Shown: piece after piece, positions 1 through 7,876 of the stretch
Numbering within the stretch: the stretch's first letter is position 1
Layout: every line of letters begins with the position of its first letter
Assembly: GCA_964369845.1 (NCBI GenBank)
Contig: CAYJFJ010000002.1
Coordinates: 1 to 64,000, forward strand
Reading direction: 5' to 3'
Source: CAKOSP01 sp964369845
GTDB taxonomy: Bacteria; Bacillota_I; Bacilli_A; RF39; UBA660
DNA length: 64,000 nt
The notes under the pieces: model-generated
Database searches by the model: none
Seen by the model: the letters and a program-made list of their open reading frames with translations, nothing else
Told to the model about the DNA's origin: nothing
Made by a program: the position numbers and the translations under genes

Positions 1-155
1 TAATAATTTATTCATATAAGGTATCCTATCTTTCTAATAAATTATACAATAAACTAAATTTTATTACAAGAAAAAAACTAAATCTCTTTAATTTTAAACT
101 ATTATTCAGTTGCTACAAATGTAAACGACGATGGTTTCTTTTGGTTATAAAATTT

Positions 156-2129
156 TTATCTACTTCTTGTTACACTTTCATAGTTAAAAGCATTTTCACT
201 TCTTACTTTTTCTTTAAACTCTTCAACACTGTAATTAGCATTCTGATAGAGTATTGTACCTGTTCCTTGAAAATTATCATCAATAATTATACCATTTAAA
301 TTTTCTAGCGTATTTAGGTGTAACCAACCATTTAATCTAGCAGATAACACTAATCCTTTCGCAGTTGTCAAAGACAAATATACATTCCCATTTATAGTAG
401 ATAACACTAACCCTTTAGCAGTTGTTACAGACAAATATAAATCTCCATTAAATATAGTTGGTAGTATTAATTCTTTTGCCGTGATTAACCCAGTTAAATA
501 TAAGTCTCCGTTTAATGTGCTTGGTAGTATCAAGCCCTTTGCCGTGATTAAACCATCTAAATATAGGTTTCCGTTTAATGTGGTTGGCAGTATTAAGCCC
601 TTTGCTGTGATTAACCCATCTAAACATAATTCTCCATTTAATATAGTCGGTAGTATTAAACCTTCTGCTGCAGTTAATCTACCTAAACATAAGTTACCAT
701 TCAATGTGATTGGCAGTATTAAGCCCTTTGCTGTGATTAACCCATCTAAACATACGTTTCCATTTACTGTAGTTGGTAATGTCAAACCTTTCGCTGTGAT
801 TATATCATCTAAAAGTAAGTCTCCAACTACCATTTCTGGCATCATAAAACCTTTTCGCTCAATGTCTTCACTAGAAATATTCCCTATATAACATTTTAAT
901 TTTTTGCCTGTGAATAAATCTTCATATTGAATTCCCACTTCATCTTCATTACAGTCCAGTGCAAATGATATATCTTTTTTTAATGACCTTGGCGCCTTTA
1001 TTTCTTCTATTCTAGGATCTTTTTTATATCCAAAGCCTTTAATTTCACTTTCAATTTCATATAAAAACAAAATGTCTTCTTTAGTTAACTCTTTATACAA
1101 TTTAGTTTTTTCATATATTTCTGTTAATAATTTCATATCTGAGTTTTTTTGTAAATAGATTTCTTTGTCTGGAAATTCATTTAATTTTTCTTCAAGAACA
1201 TCTTCAAGTAAAGGCTCTAAATTTTGATTTTTTGCTACACCTCTTATTTCTGCAATTGAATTACGCTCCATCCTTATAGCAATTCTTGGGTTAGTATATT
1301 CTCCGCTTTCATTTTTAGTATAAAAAACATAAAAATCGCCCATATACAGTTGGATTTTTGCAGTAGATTCTCCTGCAGTACACCAACCCGTTCCTTTTCC
1401 TACTAAAGATTTAACTAAAGGTACATGATCACTTCCTTTATCATATTTCACCCATATGCCTTCGTTACTACTATTATTTTGTTTTTGAAACATAGTTGTT
1501 ATATATATGTGTTCATATATTTTTTGAAATGACCCTATTTCAATTAATTCATTTAATTTATTGTCATCTGTTTTAATATCTTCATTTATAAAATTTTGGA
1601 TACAATCAATAGATAATGCTAAAACTTCCCTATTTATATCTATAAAAGGATTTGTTGTTATTTTAGTTCTTTTAGTAAATTTCTGATTTTCTTTGTCGTA
1701 ACTTCCCATTTTCAACATACCTTGAAACGCCCAGTATTTTGCCCAAGTTGGATATATTGCATCGCTACTACTTAAATAATCCAACCACTCATCAAGTGAA
1801 GCTTTTTGATCGTTTATAATTATGTTTTTTGCTTTGTTTCTCATTTCATCATTATAAACTATTCTTCCATGCCCTCGATTAAACGCAATTTCTTCTTGTA
1901 GCCGGTAGTAACTTTCTGGTATTTCTTTGATAACATATTTATTGTAATACATTTCTTTCAACATATCATACTTGTCTTTTTGTATGGCTTTAGCTGTTAC
2001 TTTTTCTAATCTATTTAATAATTTTGTTATTCTCTCGGTAGGTTGTAAGTTATTGTCTTTTTCATATTCTAAATATAAATTTTTATATAATTTATTTAAT
2101 AACTTTTCTCCTGAATTGATCTTCTTCAT
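156..2129 (-). CDS. Unknown protein: WCT-motif domain plus 21-residue solenoid repeats
   Basis: Family not recognised with confidence. About 430 N-terminal residues form a globular, charged region with the motif GTGWCTAGE near residue 248, followed by PRIAIRM and EIRGV strands. This loosely recalls the W-C signature of PcfJ-type plasmid or phage proteins (weak inference). From about residue 431 to 610 there are roughly nine tandem units of 19-21 residues with consensus LILPTTLNGNLYLDGLITAKG, which should stack as a solenoid with Leu/Ile-lined strands. There is no signal peptide or membrane segment, so it is probably cytosolic. The start ATG at 2129 has only a weak purine-rich upstream sequence. 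It is monocistronic. The repeats are nearly identical in DNA, so copy number could vary between strains. Confidence 0.75.
   Translation of the reverse strand: MKKINSGEKLLNKLYKNLYLEYEKDNNLQPTERITKLLNRLEKVTAKAIQKDKYDMLKEMYYNKYVIKEIPESYYRLQEEIAFNRGHGRIVYNDEMRNKAKNIIINDQKASLDEWLDYLSSSDAIYPTWAKYWAFQGMLKMGSYDKENQKFTKRTKITTNPFIDINREVLALSIDCIQNFINEDIKTDDNKLNELIEIGSFQKIYEHIYITTMFQKQNNSSNEGIWVKYDKGSDHVPLVKSLVGKGTGWCTAGESTAKIQLYMGDFYVFYTKNESGEYTNPRIAIRMERNSIAEIRGVAKNQNLEPLLEDVLEEKLNEFPDKEIYLQKNSDMKLLTEIYEKTKLYKELTKEDILFLYEIESEIKGFGYKKDPRIEEIKAPRSLKKDISFALDCNEDEVGIQYEDLFTGKKLKCYIGNISSEDIERKGFMMPEMVVGDLLLDDIITAKGLTLPTTVNGNVCLDGLITAKGLILPITLNGNLCLGRLTAAEGLILPTILNGELCLDGLITAKGLILPTTLNGNLYLDGLITAKGLILPSTLNGDLYLTGLITAKELILPTIFNGDLYLSVTTAKGLVLSTINGNVYLSLTTAKGLVLSARLNGWLHLNTLENLNGIIIDDNFQGTGTILYQNANYSVEEFKEKVRSENAFNYESVTRSR
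290..840 (-). repeat. Tandem 63-bp coding repeats (about nine copies)
   Basis: The DNA encoding the solenoid part of the 156..2129 gene is a run of about nine direct repeats near 63 bp. Central copies (about 480-780) are the most alike; the two copies nearest the 3' end are shortened to 60 and 57 bp, which keeps the frame. The repeats also create a spurious open frame on the plus strand. Confidence 0.85.
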
Positions 2130-2207
2130 TTGTATATAAGTTCTTTCTTTGCATTATTGTACTATATATTTATGTTATTTACAATATTAACGATTTAACA
2201 AAAAAAA

Positions 2208-2942
2208 TTAACTAAGAGCAGTTAATTTTTCGATGAATTCTTTACTTTTTATATAAAGTCCTGTGTATGTATCATAATAATTTTTTAAAAATAAATTTAT
2301 ATCTTTTTTTAAATTATCTTTTACATTTATATTTGTAAGTGTATTTATATCACAGTAATAATATAATCTTAAAAGTTTAATTACTTTTATATCTAACATT
2401 AAACTATTAGTATAGCATTTCTTACAAATAAGTCCTCCATATGATGCATCAATTGTTATTATATCTTCTTGATTACCACAAAGTGCACATTCACTTAAAT
2501 TAAGTCCTACTCCTAAATGATCAAGTAATTTAATTTCTAAAATATTCGTTATTACTTCGTAATCTAAACCTTCTTCAAGTTTTAAAACTGAACTTATTAA
2601 TAAATTAAAAACTTCTTTTTCATAATGTTCTTTTAATACTTGATATGATAAATCAGATATGTAATTTAGATAACTTATAAGAGTTAAATCATTTCTTATA
2701 TTTTTTAGTGGGTTTATTATATCTACTGATATAAGGCTTGATAATTTGTCTTTATTGTATTTAATACAAAAAACTCCGTATGTAAATTTCATTACACTAC
2801 TACGGAGTTTTGATTTCATAGATTTAGCACCTTTTGCCATAATTCCAATGATGCCATAATCTTCTGTTAAAATATTTATTACTTTTGATGTTTCACCATA
2901 AGCTGTTTCACTTATAATAAAACCTTTTACTTCTAAAAGCAT
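2208..2942 (-). CDS. recO: DNA repair protein RecO
   Basis: RecO helps load RecA through RecR in the RecFOR gap-repair pathway and anneals SSB-coated single strands. The 244-residue length is typical. The N-terminal OB fold is visible (FIISETAYGETSKVI, residues 8-22, then GIIGIMAKGAK), and a zinc site is formed by C152-x2-C155 and C173-x2-C176. The ATG at 2942 follows the stop of the small YqzL-like gene by one base, and AGAGAGG lies upstream as ribosome binding site. Gene order yqzL-recO just downstream of era matches Bacillus. Cytosolic. Confidence 0.95.
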   Translation of the reverse strand: MLLEVKGFIISETAYGETSKVINILTEDYGIIGIMAKGAKSMKSKLRSSVMKFTYGVFCIKYNKDKLSSLISVDIINPLKNIRNDLTLISYLNYISDLSYQVLKEHYEKEVFNLLISSVLKLEEGLDYEVITNILEIKLLDHLGVGLNLSECALCGNQEDIITIDASYGGLICKKCYTNSLMLDIKVIKLLRLYYYCDINTLTNINVKDNLKKDINLFLKNYYDTYTGLYIKSKEFIEKLTALS

Positions 2943-2943
2943 A

Positions 2944-3033
2944 TTAGCCTCTCTTAACTAATTTTTTATATTCTAAATAATCGTCTACTTTTCCAGATTT
3001 TGTAAATTTATCCCAAGCTTCTTTTTTATTCAT
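2944..3033 (-). CDS. YqzL-like small protein (29 aa)
   Basis: A 29-residue frame reading MNKKEAWDKFTKSGKVDDYL and ending EYKKLVKRG. It matches the YqzL pattern of Bacillus (W-x2-F-x-TG-x-V/I-x2-YL-x-YK), a tiny protein encoded immediately before recO. The ATG at 3033 is preceded by AAAGGTGAG, a good ribosome binding site, and the stop is one base from the recO start, which suggests translational coupling. Function is unknown. Identification rests on both sequence pattern and synteny. Confidence 0.8.
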   Translation of the reverse strand: MNKKEAWDKFTKSGKVDDYLEYKKLVKRG

Positions 3034-3034
3034 A

Positions 3035-3064
3035 TTACTCACCTTTCAACTATATAGTGAGTAA
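3035..3064 (-). promoter_or_regulatory. Inverted repeat overlapping the yqzL ribosome binding site
   Basis: Perfect 8-bp arms TTACTCAC/GTGAGTAA separated by 14 bases. In the minus-strand transcript the right arm overlaps the GGTGAG of the ribosome binding site directly before the yqzL start, so folding could mask it. The loop still contains AAAGG, so the effect could be partial. Confidence 0.45.
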
Positions 3065-3088
3065 CATTTTCTTTTTTTATTCAATAAA

Positions 3089-3973
3089 TTAATCTAAATT
3101 TATAAATCCAAGTTCATTTATATATTTTTCTTTATCTTTCCAATTTTCAATTACTTTAACATAAGTTTCTAAATAAACCTTTTGTCCAAATAATTTTTCT
3201 AAATCTTTTCTTGCTTCAACACCTATTTGTTTTATCTTAGATCCTTGCTTACCTATAATTATTTTTTTAAGCGATGCACGGTCTACTATTATATCTACAT
3301 GTATAGTTAATAGTTTTTTCTTTGATTCAAAAAGTGTTGTATAACATGTAACACTGTGCGGAACTTCATCTTCAGTTGAATTTAGTATTTTTTCTCTTAC
3401 TAATTCAGAAGCCATAAAACTTGATGAATTAGATGTAAATTCATCTTCTCCAAAATATCTAACATTATCTGTTAAATAATTTTTAAGTACATCTACAAGT
3501 CTTAAAACATTATCATTTTCAAGCGCAGATAAAGGTACTATTTCACTAAATGAATATAAATCTTTAACTTCGTTTATTTTTTCTATCAATTCTTCTTTTT
3601 TTACTTTATCTATTTTATTTAAAACTAAAACTACAGGTATATCGTCATTTTTTAACATTTCTAAGATATATTTATCTCCACGTCCAAATCCTGCTGCTAT
3701 ATCTACTACAAATAATATAACGTCTACTTCTCTTATATGAGCAAGAGCTTCTTTATTAAGAATTCTACCAAGTTTACTTACTGGTTTACCTATACCTGGA
3801 GTATCTGTGAAAACTATTTGAGTCTCTGGCTCATTATATATTCCTTGAATTACATTTCTAGTTGTTCCAGCTTTATCTGATATAATCGCTACCTTTTCAT
3901 TAATAATTGCATTAAGAAGTGTACTTTTACCTGTATTAGGTCTTCCTATTATACTTACAAATCCACTTTTCAT
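3089..3973 (-). CDS. era: GTPase Era
   Basis: Essential GTPase that binds the 3' end of 16S rRNA during 30S maturation. Visible motifs from the chosen start: G1 GRPNTGKST (10-18), G3 DTPG (57-60), G4 NKID (119-122), and a C-terminal KH domain with IIGKQGSKIKQIG. The open frame continues upstream to 4069, but that would place 32 foreign residues before the G domain and overlap dgkA. The ATG at 3973 gives 294 residues, close to the family norm, and lies two bases after the dgkA stop with AUAGGU upstream. It is downstream of ybeY-dgkA; the cdd gene that separates dgkA and era in Bacillus is absent. Confidence 0.96.
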   Translation of the reverse strand: MKSGFVSIIGRPNTGKSTLLNAIINEKVAIISDKAGTTRNVIQGIYNEPETQIVFTDTPGIGKPVSKLGRILNKEALAHIREVDVILFVVDIAAGFGRGDKYILEMLKNDDIPVVLVLNKIDKVKKEELIEKINEVKDLYSFSEIVPLSALENDNVLRLVDVLKNYLTDNVRYFGEDEFTSNSSSFMASELVREKILNSTEDEVPHSVTCYTTLFESKKKLLTIHVDIIVDRASLKKIIIGKQGSKIKQIGVEARKDLEKLFGQKVYLETYVKVIENWKDKEKYINELGFINLD

Positions 3974-3975
3974 AT

Positions 3976-4383
3976 TTAACCTATCATTCCTATAATGTGT
4001 TCTATAAAAATAAAACCACATATTATTGCCCATGCAATACCTGCTACTGCAGCTGATGCCGAACCACAATCTTTTGCTATTTTAGCATATGGATTAAACT
4101 CTTTTGTTACCATATCTACTGTTGCTTCTATTGCAGTATTTAAAAGTTCTATACTTAAAACTACTACTGACGAAATTATACATATCGTCCATTCTATAAA
4201 ACTTATTTGTAAAACAAGCCCTACTATAATCATTAGTATTGTTGCAATTCCATGCAATAGTAAACTTTGCTCATTAGTATAAGCATATACAAGTCCTTGC
4301 CATGAATAATATGCGCTATCAAATATTCTTTTTATACTAAATTTTTTAGTTTCTTTTTTTTCTTTTTGTTTCTTCGAATTCAT
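3976..4383 (-). CDS. dgkA: Diacylglycerol/undecaprenol kinase (DgkA family)
   Basis: Small integral membrane kinase; in Firmicutes it phosphorylates undecaprenol to recycle the cell-wall lipid carrier. At 135 residues it has the family length, with a basic cytosolic N-terminus, three membrane helices (about 41-60, 63-84, 112-130), the signature ELLNTAIEATVD (79-90) and the KDCGSASAAV segment (104-113). Its start overlaps the end of ybeY by 38 bases, and no later Met precedes the conserved region. It sits between ybeY and era as in Bacillus. Confidence 0.93.
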   Translation of the reverse strand: MNSKKQKEKKETKKFSIKRIFDSAYYSWQGLVYAYTNEQSLLLHGIATILMIIVGLVLQISFIEWTICIISSVVVLSIELLNTAIEATVDMVTKEFNPYAKIAKDCGSASAAVAGIAWAIICGFIFIEHIIGMIG

Positions 4384-4801
4384 CTAATACTTTCTCCTGT
4401 TTTCCAAACATTACTGTTTCTTCTTCTTCATTTTCATGATCATATCCAAGCAAATGTAGTAGTCCATGTACACATAAAAAACTTAGTTCCCTCACCTCGC
4501 TATGTCCATATTCTTCCGCTTGTCTTTTCATTTGGTCAATACTTATAAATATATCGCCTAACAATCTTATTTCTTCATTAAATATTTTTTGATCATCTTC
4601 TAGTGCAAATGATATTACATCTGTTACATAATCTTTTCCTCTGTAAGTTTTATTCATTTCTCTTATTTCTTCATCTGAGATAAAGATTATTGAAAACTCA
4701 CAATTTTTGCATTTTTCTAACTTTAATGTATGACTTATTACTTTATTTATAACATCATCATACTCATAGCCTACTTCATCAATTATTTCATAATTATTCA
4801 T
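4346..4801 (-). CDS. ybeY: Endoribonuclease YbeY
   Basis: Single-strand metallo-endoribonuclease acting in 16S rRNA 3' processing and ribosome quality control. The 151 residues end in the zinc motif HGLLHLLGYDHENEEE, with ligands H112, H116 and H122, and carry the upstream YRGKDYVTDVISFA strand. The start codon overlaps the stop of the VanZ-like gene by one base (TAATG), implying coupled translation. It is in the order ybeY-dgkA-era known from Bacillus. Confidence 0.96.
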   Translation of the reverse strand: MNNYEIIDEVGYEYDDVINKVISHTLKLEKCKNCEFSIIFISDEEIREMNKTYRGKDYVTDVISFALEDDQKIFNEEIRLLGDIFISIDQMKRQAEEYGHSEVRELSFLCVHGLLHLLGYDHENEEEETVMFGKQEKVLDEFEETKRKKRN

Positions 4802-5418
4802 TAAAAACTTATTACCCCCAAAACGTTAAAAAAACATAACATTAAAACGATTACTATTATAATACAAATAGCGTTATAAAGTCCATCTTTTTGCATAAAG
4901 TTTGGTAAAATACTTTTAATTTTGCAAAATAACATATATATTATATAACCAATTATAGTTCCTGCTAAGTTTAAGATAATATCATCTATATCAAATGCTC
5001 TTCCAATAAAGTACTGAATTATCTCTACTGTAGATGAAATTATGAATACAGAAAATATCGCTGCTCCAAGTTTTCTTGCATTTGCATAATATCCTAAATA
5101 AAATCCCATAGGTACAAAGATTATGATATTACCTATTACATTATAGAAAAAATGTTCCGTTCCATAAGTGTACCTTGTTATTTCTTGAAATGGTAATAAA
5201 TTAATTCCTTGCACAGTATTTAAATCTGCTTTACTTAAAAAAGTAAATAATATAAATATATATACTAAAAATATTAAATTCATAAGTTCTTTATAAATTA
5301 CTAAGTTTTGTTTTCCATTTTTAAAGTACATATACCTAAATATTATTGCAGTTGTTATAAACATGGCTAAAATAGGCCAATTATCGCTTATAATTTCCGT
5401 TATTATTGATTGAAACAT
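4801..5418 (-). CDS. VanZ-like family membrane protein
   Basis: VanZ-like integral membrane protein of 205 residues with about six hydrophobic segments. Conserved marks: NLLPF (73-77), GNIIIFVPMGF (96-106), the acidic/polar E132-x3-Q135 helix, and DIDDIILNLAG (143-153). VanZ homologues affect teicoplanin and detergent susceptibility, but the reaction is not settled. Here it occupies the place where phoH and pgpH stand between yqfD and ybeY in Bacillus, which is an unusual neighbour. One-base overlap with ybeY. Confidence 0.88.
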   Translation of the reverse strand: MFQSIITEIISDNWPILAMFITTAIIFRYMYFKNGKQNLVIYKELMNLIFLVYIFILFTFLSKADLNTVQGINLLPFQEITRYTYGTEHFFYNVIGNIIIFVPMGFYLGYYANARKLGAAIFSVFIISSTVEIIQYFIGRAFDIDDIILNLAGTIIGYIIYMLFCKIKSILPNFMQKDGLYNAICIIIVIVLMLCFFNVLGVISF

Positions 5419-5434
5419 ATATTAAATCCTCTTT

Positions 5435-6544
5435 CTAAGAGATTAGTTCTTCTGTTACTATAAATATCTCTACTTCTATTGTACTATTATTTTCTACTTT
5501 TTTCAAAACTTTTTCGCTTAATATACTCTCATTGTCACTTATTTTCATATTTATTTTTTCTAGTGCTAAACTTTTTGCTTCATTTAAAATTTCTTCTTCT
5601 GTATAACTTTTATAAATTCTTTTTATTTCATATTGTTTTTCTAAATATAATTCATAGCCAAACAAATCAAAAATGAGTATGTCTTTTGATTCGTAGTTTT
5701 CTATTCTGTCTTGCAGAATTTTAGTTTCTTTATTATTATGAGAAATAAAAAAATTGTATCGCATTTTTCCAGTTTTCTCTTCTTCAAAATATTCATATGG
5801 AATACTTACTGATACATCATACCACTTTTCTACATATACATTTCCCTTAGCACATACAGATGCTTTTAATTCAGAATTATATATAATGTCTCCACTTATT
5901 AGTAAATCACCTTTTTTTACGTAGTCTCCTACAGATACTGCTGCTACTCCACTAAATATACTCATCGACTTAATTAAACCATCTGAGTTTGCATATATAT
6001 TACAATAACTTTCTTCTTCTTTTTCTTCAGTTATAATTCTTTCTTCAAACTTAACTACATATTTCATACCTATTACTTCTATTTCTAACCAGTCTATCTT
6101 ATCAGGATATTCTTCTAATATTTTGCTTTTTATTTCAACTAAATCCTCATAACTTTTTTTTATACTTAAAGGCTTTACACCATACTCATATAACTCTTTT
6201 TCTAAAAAAAGCTTCAAATTTGCATTTGAATGCATTACATCAACATCAACTGCAACATTTTTCACTAAACAAAAAAGTATAACTGAACAAATAGTTATAA
6301 TTAAATAAAGTTTGTTTATATGCAAAATATTTAAAATACTATATATTCCAGTTTTTTTAATTTCTATAAATTTGTAACTAACTATATATTTTTTTAATTT
6401 TTTTAAATCTTTTTTATATAGCTTCAATAATACTTCTTTGTTTCTTTTTTCTATATCTAAAATATCAATTTTTGTATTTGATAGTTTAGATACTAATTTA
6501 TAATAATTATTACATTTTGTCTTTACCCAAATTATTTCATTCAT
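5435..6544 (-). CDS. yqfD: Sporulation protein YqfD
   Basis: YqfD family protein (369 aa), in Bacillus a sporulation stage IV membrane protein whose biochemical role is unknown. The N-terminal domain of about 75 residues precedes a membrane helix (about 76-96), followed by a long extracytoplasmic part with GVAAVSVGDYVKKGDLLISG, a lipoyl/barrel-sandwich-like hairpin typical of the family. The start overlaps yqfC by 8 bases. The pair yqfC-yqfD upstream of ybeY is the Bacillus arrangement. Its presence suggests, but does not prove, that the lineage forms or once formed endospores. Confidence 0.88.
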   Translation of the reverse strand: MNEIIWVKTKCNNYYKLVSKLSNTKIDILDIEKRNKEVLLKLYKKDLKKLKKYIVSYKFIEIKKTGIYSILNILHINKLYLIITICSVILFCLVKNVAVDVDVMHSNANLKLFLEKELYEYGVKPLSIKKSYEDLVEIKSKILEEYPDKIDWLEIEVIGMKYVVKFEERIITEEKEEESYCNIYANSDGLIKSMSIFSGVAAVSVGDYVKKGDLLISGDIIYNSELKASVCAKGNVYVEKWYDVSVSIPYEYFEEEKTGKMRYNFFISHNNKETKILQDRIENYESKDILIFDLFGYELYLEKQYEIKRIYKSYTEEEILNEAKSLALEKINMKISDNESILSEKVLKKVENNSTIEVEIFIVTEELIS

Positions 6545-6782
6545 ATAAATATTCTAAACTTTTGATTTTTCCTTCAATTAATATTTCATTTTTAAACAGT
6601 TTTTTTATCAAAAGTTTTTCTCCTTTAATATTTAAAGTGAATTTATCAAATTCTAAAATTATAATATCAATTTTTGCCTTTATTATTTTTTCATAATTAT
6701 AAACATGAATATTATCTTCAAAATTAGAAATGAAGTACTGTTTATCATATAAAAAATTTTTAATATTATTTCGTAAATTCAC
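6537..6782 (-). CDS. yqfC: YqfC/YabP-family sporulation protein
   Basis: 81-residue protein of the YabP/YqfC family, all beta strands: IIILEFDKFTLNIKGEKLLI, then EILIEGKIKSLEYLYE. It starts with GTG at 6782, supported by GGTGAG upstream. It overlaps yqfD by 8 bases and probably works with it; in Bacillus both are under mother-cell control. Identification rests on fold pattern, length and synteny. Cytosolic or peripheral; no signal peptide is seen. Confidence 0.82.
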   Translation of the reverse strand: MNLRNNIKNFLYDKQYFISNFEDNIHVYNYEKIIKAKIDIIILEFDKFTLNIKGEKLLIKKLFKNEILIEGKIKSLEYLYE

Positions 6783-6805
6783 TTGCTTCTCACCAATAAA
6801 TTATA

Positions 6806-6836
6806 TGAAAAAAAGAAGAAACCAATTCTTCTTTAT
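6806..6836 (-). terminator. Rho-independent terminator after 6836..7261
   Basis: In the minus-strand transcript, AAGAAGAA-TTGG-TTTCTTCTT followed by a T run, directly after the stop of the 141-aa gene and before yqfC. It separates the unknown pair from the yqfC-recO block. Confidence 0.75.
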
Positions 6837-7261
6837 TATCTATTACTTTGCATTTTTAAATTACTTATATAAATTTGTTCGGTAATATACTTTATTTCTT
6901 CTACTATTTCAGCGCTATAGCTATTATTATTAACAAGTAAAGTTACATCTACTTTTGAACTTGTTTTAGAATTTAAACAATTAACAATTTCTTTTACTTC
7001 TGGCGCAGTGCTTACTTTAGAAATAGATAACTCTTCTAAAAGTGTCTTTTTATCTACTAGAAAATAATTACATTTTAATCCCAAAATTTCATCAGTTATT
7101 TTATTCATAGCCAAACGCAAATCATTGTACTTTTTTTTACCTTTATTGAAATTATTTCCAGTTGGATTTATATTTGCCATTGCATTTAAAATTCGCTCTG
7201 AATTAACTGCAAGTTCTTCTAGTTTTTTTATATTACTATCATAAGTATATTTTTCTTCCAT
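6836..7261 (-). CDS. Unknown protein (141 aa)
   Basis: Not recognised. A soluble, mostly helical 141-residue protein with an N-terminal helical region (KKLEELAVNSERILNAMANI), a central lysine-rich turn and a C-terminal helix; one cysteine-containing strand (LKCNYFLVDKK). No signal or membrane segment. Its start overlaps the stop of the upstream 178-aa gene by one base (TAATG), so the two are almost certainly co-translated and may act together. A terminator follows. Confidence 0.75.
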   Translation of the reverse strand: MEEKYTYDSNIKKLEELAVNSERILNAMANINPTGNNFNKGKKKYNDLRLAMNKITDEILGLKCNYFLVDKKTLLEELSISKVSTAPEVKEIVNCLNSKTSSKVDVTLLVNNNSYSAEIVEEIKYITEQIYISNLKMQSNR

Positions 7262-7797
7262 TATTTTCTCCTTTGATATGGTATATTAAAGTCTTCTAAA
7301 TGTAGTAAAAACTGATACACCTTACACATAGTATCTAAACTTTCATAACTACTATTTAACAAAATATTTTCCCATAATATTTTCATTAATCTTTTTGTAA
7401 TATTTACTTTTTTCAGAAGTAAAATGTTCTTTATTTCTTCAAACTCTTTTATCCTAGCTCGGTAACTTAGTGTATTTTCCCCATAAACTTCTTTAAAAAC
7501 GTAATAATTACTAAAACAATATAAATCTTTATCAAGTGCATATCTTTCCAAAAGTCTATACTCAAGTAAACCAAACTTATCCTTTACACTAGATCTAATA
7601 TGCATTTGATAAAATACATTGTAGTTATTTTTCAGAAAATCTTCTTCCATGTACATAACATACTTTTTATTAATAGATAAAATACATATCCATAAATCAA
7701 GTTTTTCTTCATCTGTAAAAGAATCTATACAACTTAAAATTTCATCTATTTCACCACATTTAATTTTATTCGAAACTATAATATATTCTTCAGTCAT
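7261..7797 (-). CDS. Unknown protein (178 aa)
   Basis: Not recognised. 178 residues, helical, rich in aromatic and charged residues (YCFSNYYVFKEVYGEN near residue 95), with two Cys in the first 40 residues. No membrane segment. First gene of a two-gene unit with the 141-aa gene; the one-base stop/start overlap argues for a common complex or pathway. Position just upstream of yqfC may or may not be meaningful because a terminator separates them. Confidence 0.72.
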   Translation of the reverse strand: MTEEYIIVSNKIKCGEIDEILSCIDSFTDEEKLDLWICILSINKKYVMYMEEDFLKNNYNVFYQMHIRSSVKDKFGLLEYRLLERYALDKDLYCFSNYYVFKEVYGENTLSYRARIKEFEEIKNILLLKKVNITKRLMKILWENILLNSSYESLDTMCKVYQFLLHLEDFNIPYQRRK

Positions 7798-7876
7798 ATA
7801 TACACCTCACAATTACAAAAATTTCTTTTCGTTATTGTACCATAAGCATTCTTTTTTGTAAAATCTCTTTTATTTG

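Noticed and set aside
1..155. Leftmost region, possible end of another gene
   Set aside because: No open frame or clear signal is seen on either strand; AT-rich spacer only.
481..891. A 136-residue plus-strand frame inside the repeat protein gene
   Set aside because: It is the antisense shadow of the 63-bp repeats and has no start context.
3974..4069. N-terminal extension of Era
   Set aside because: It overlaps dgkA, has no homology and leaves the G domain 32 residues too late.
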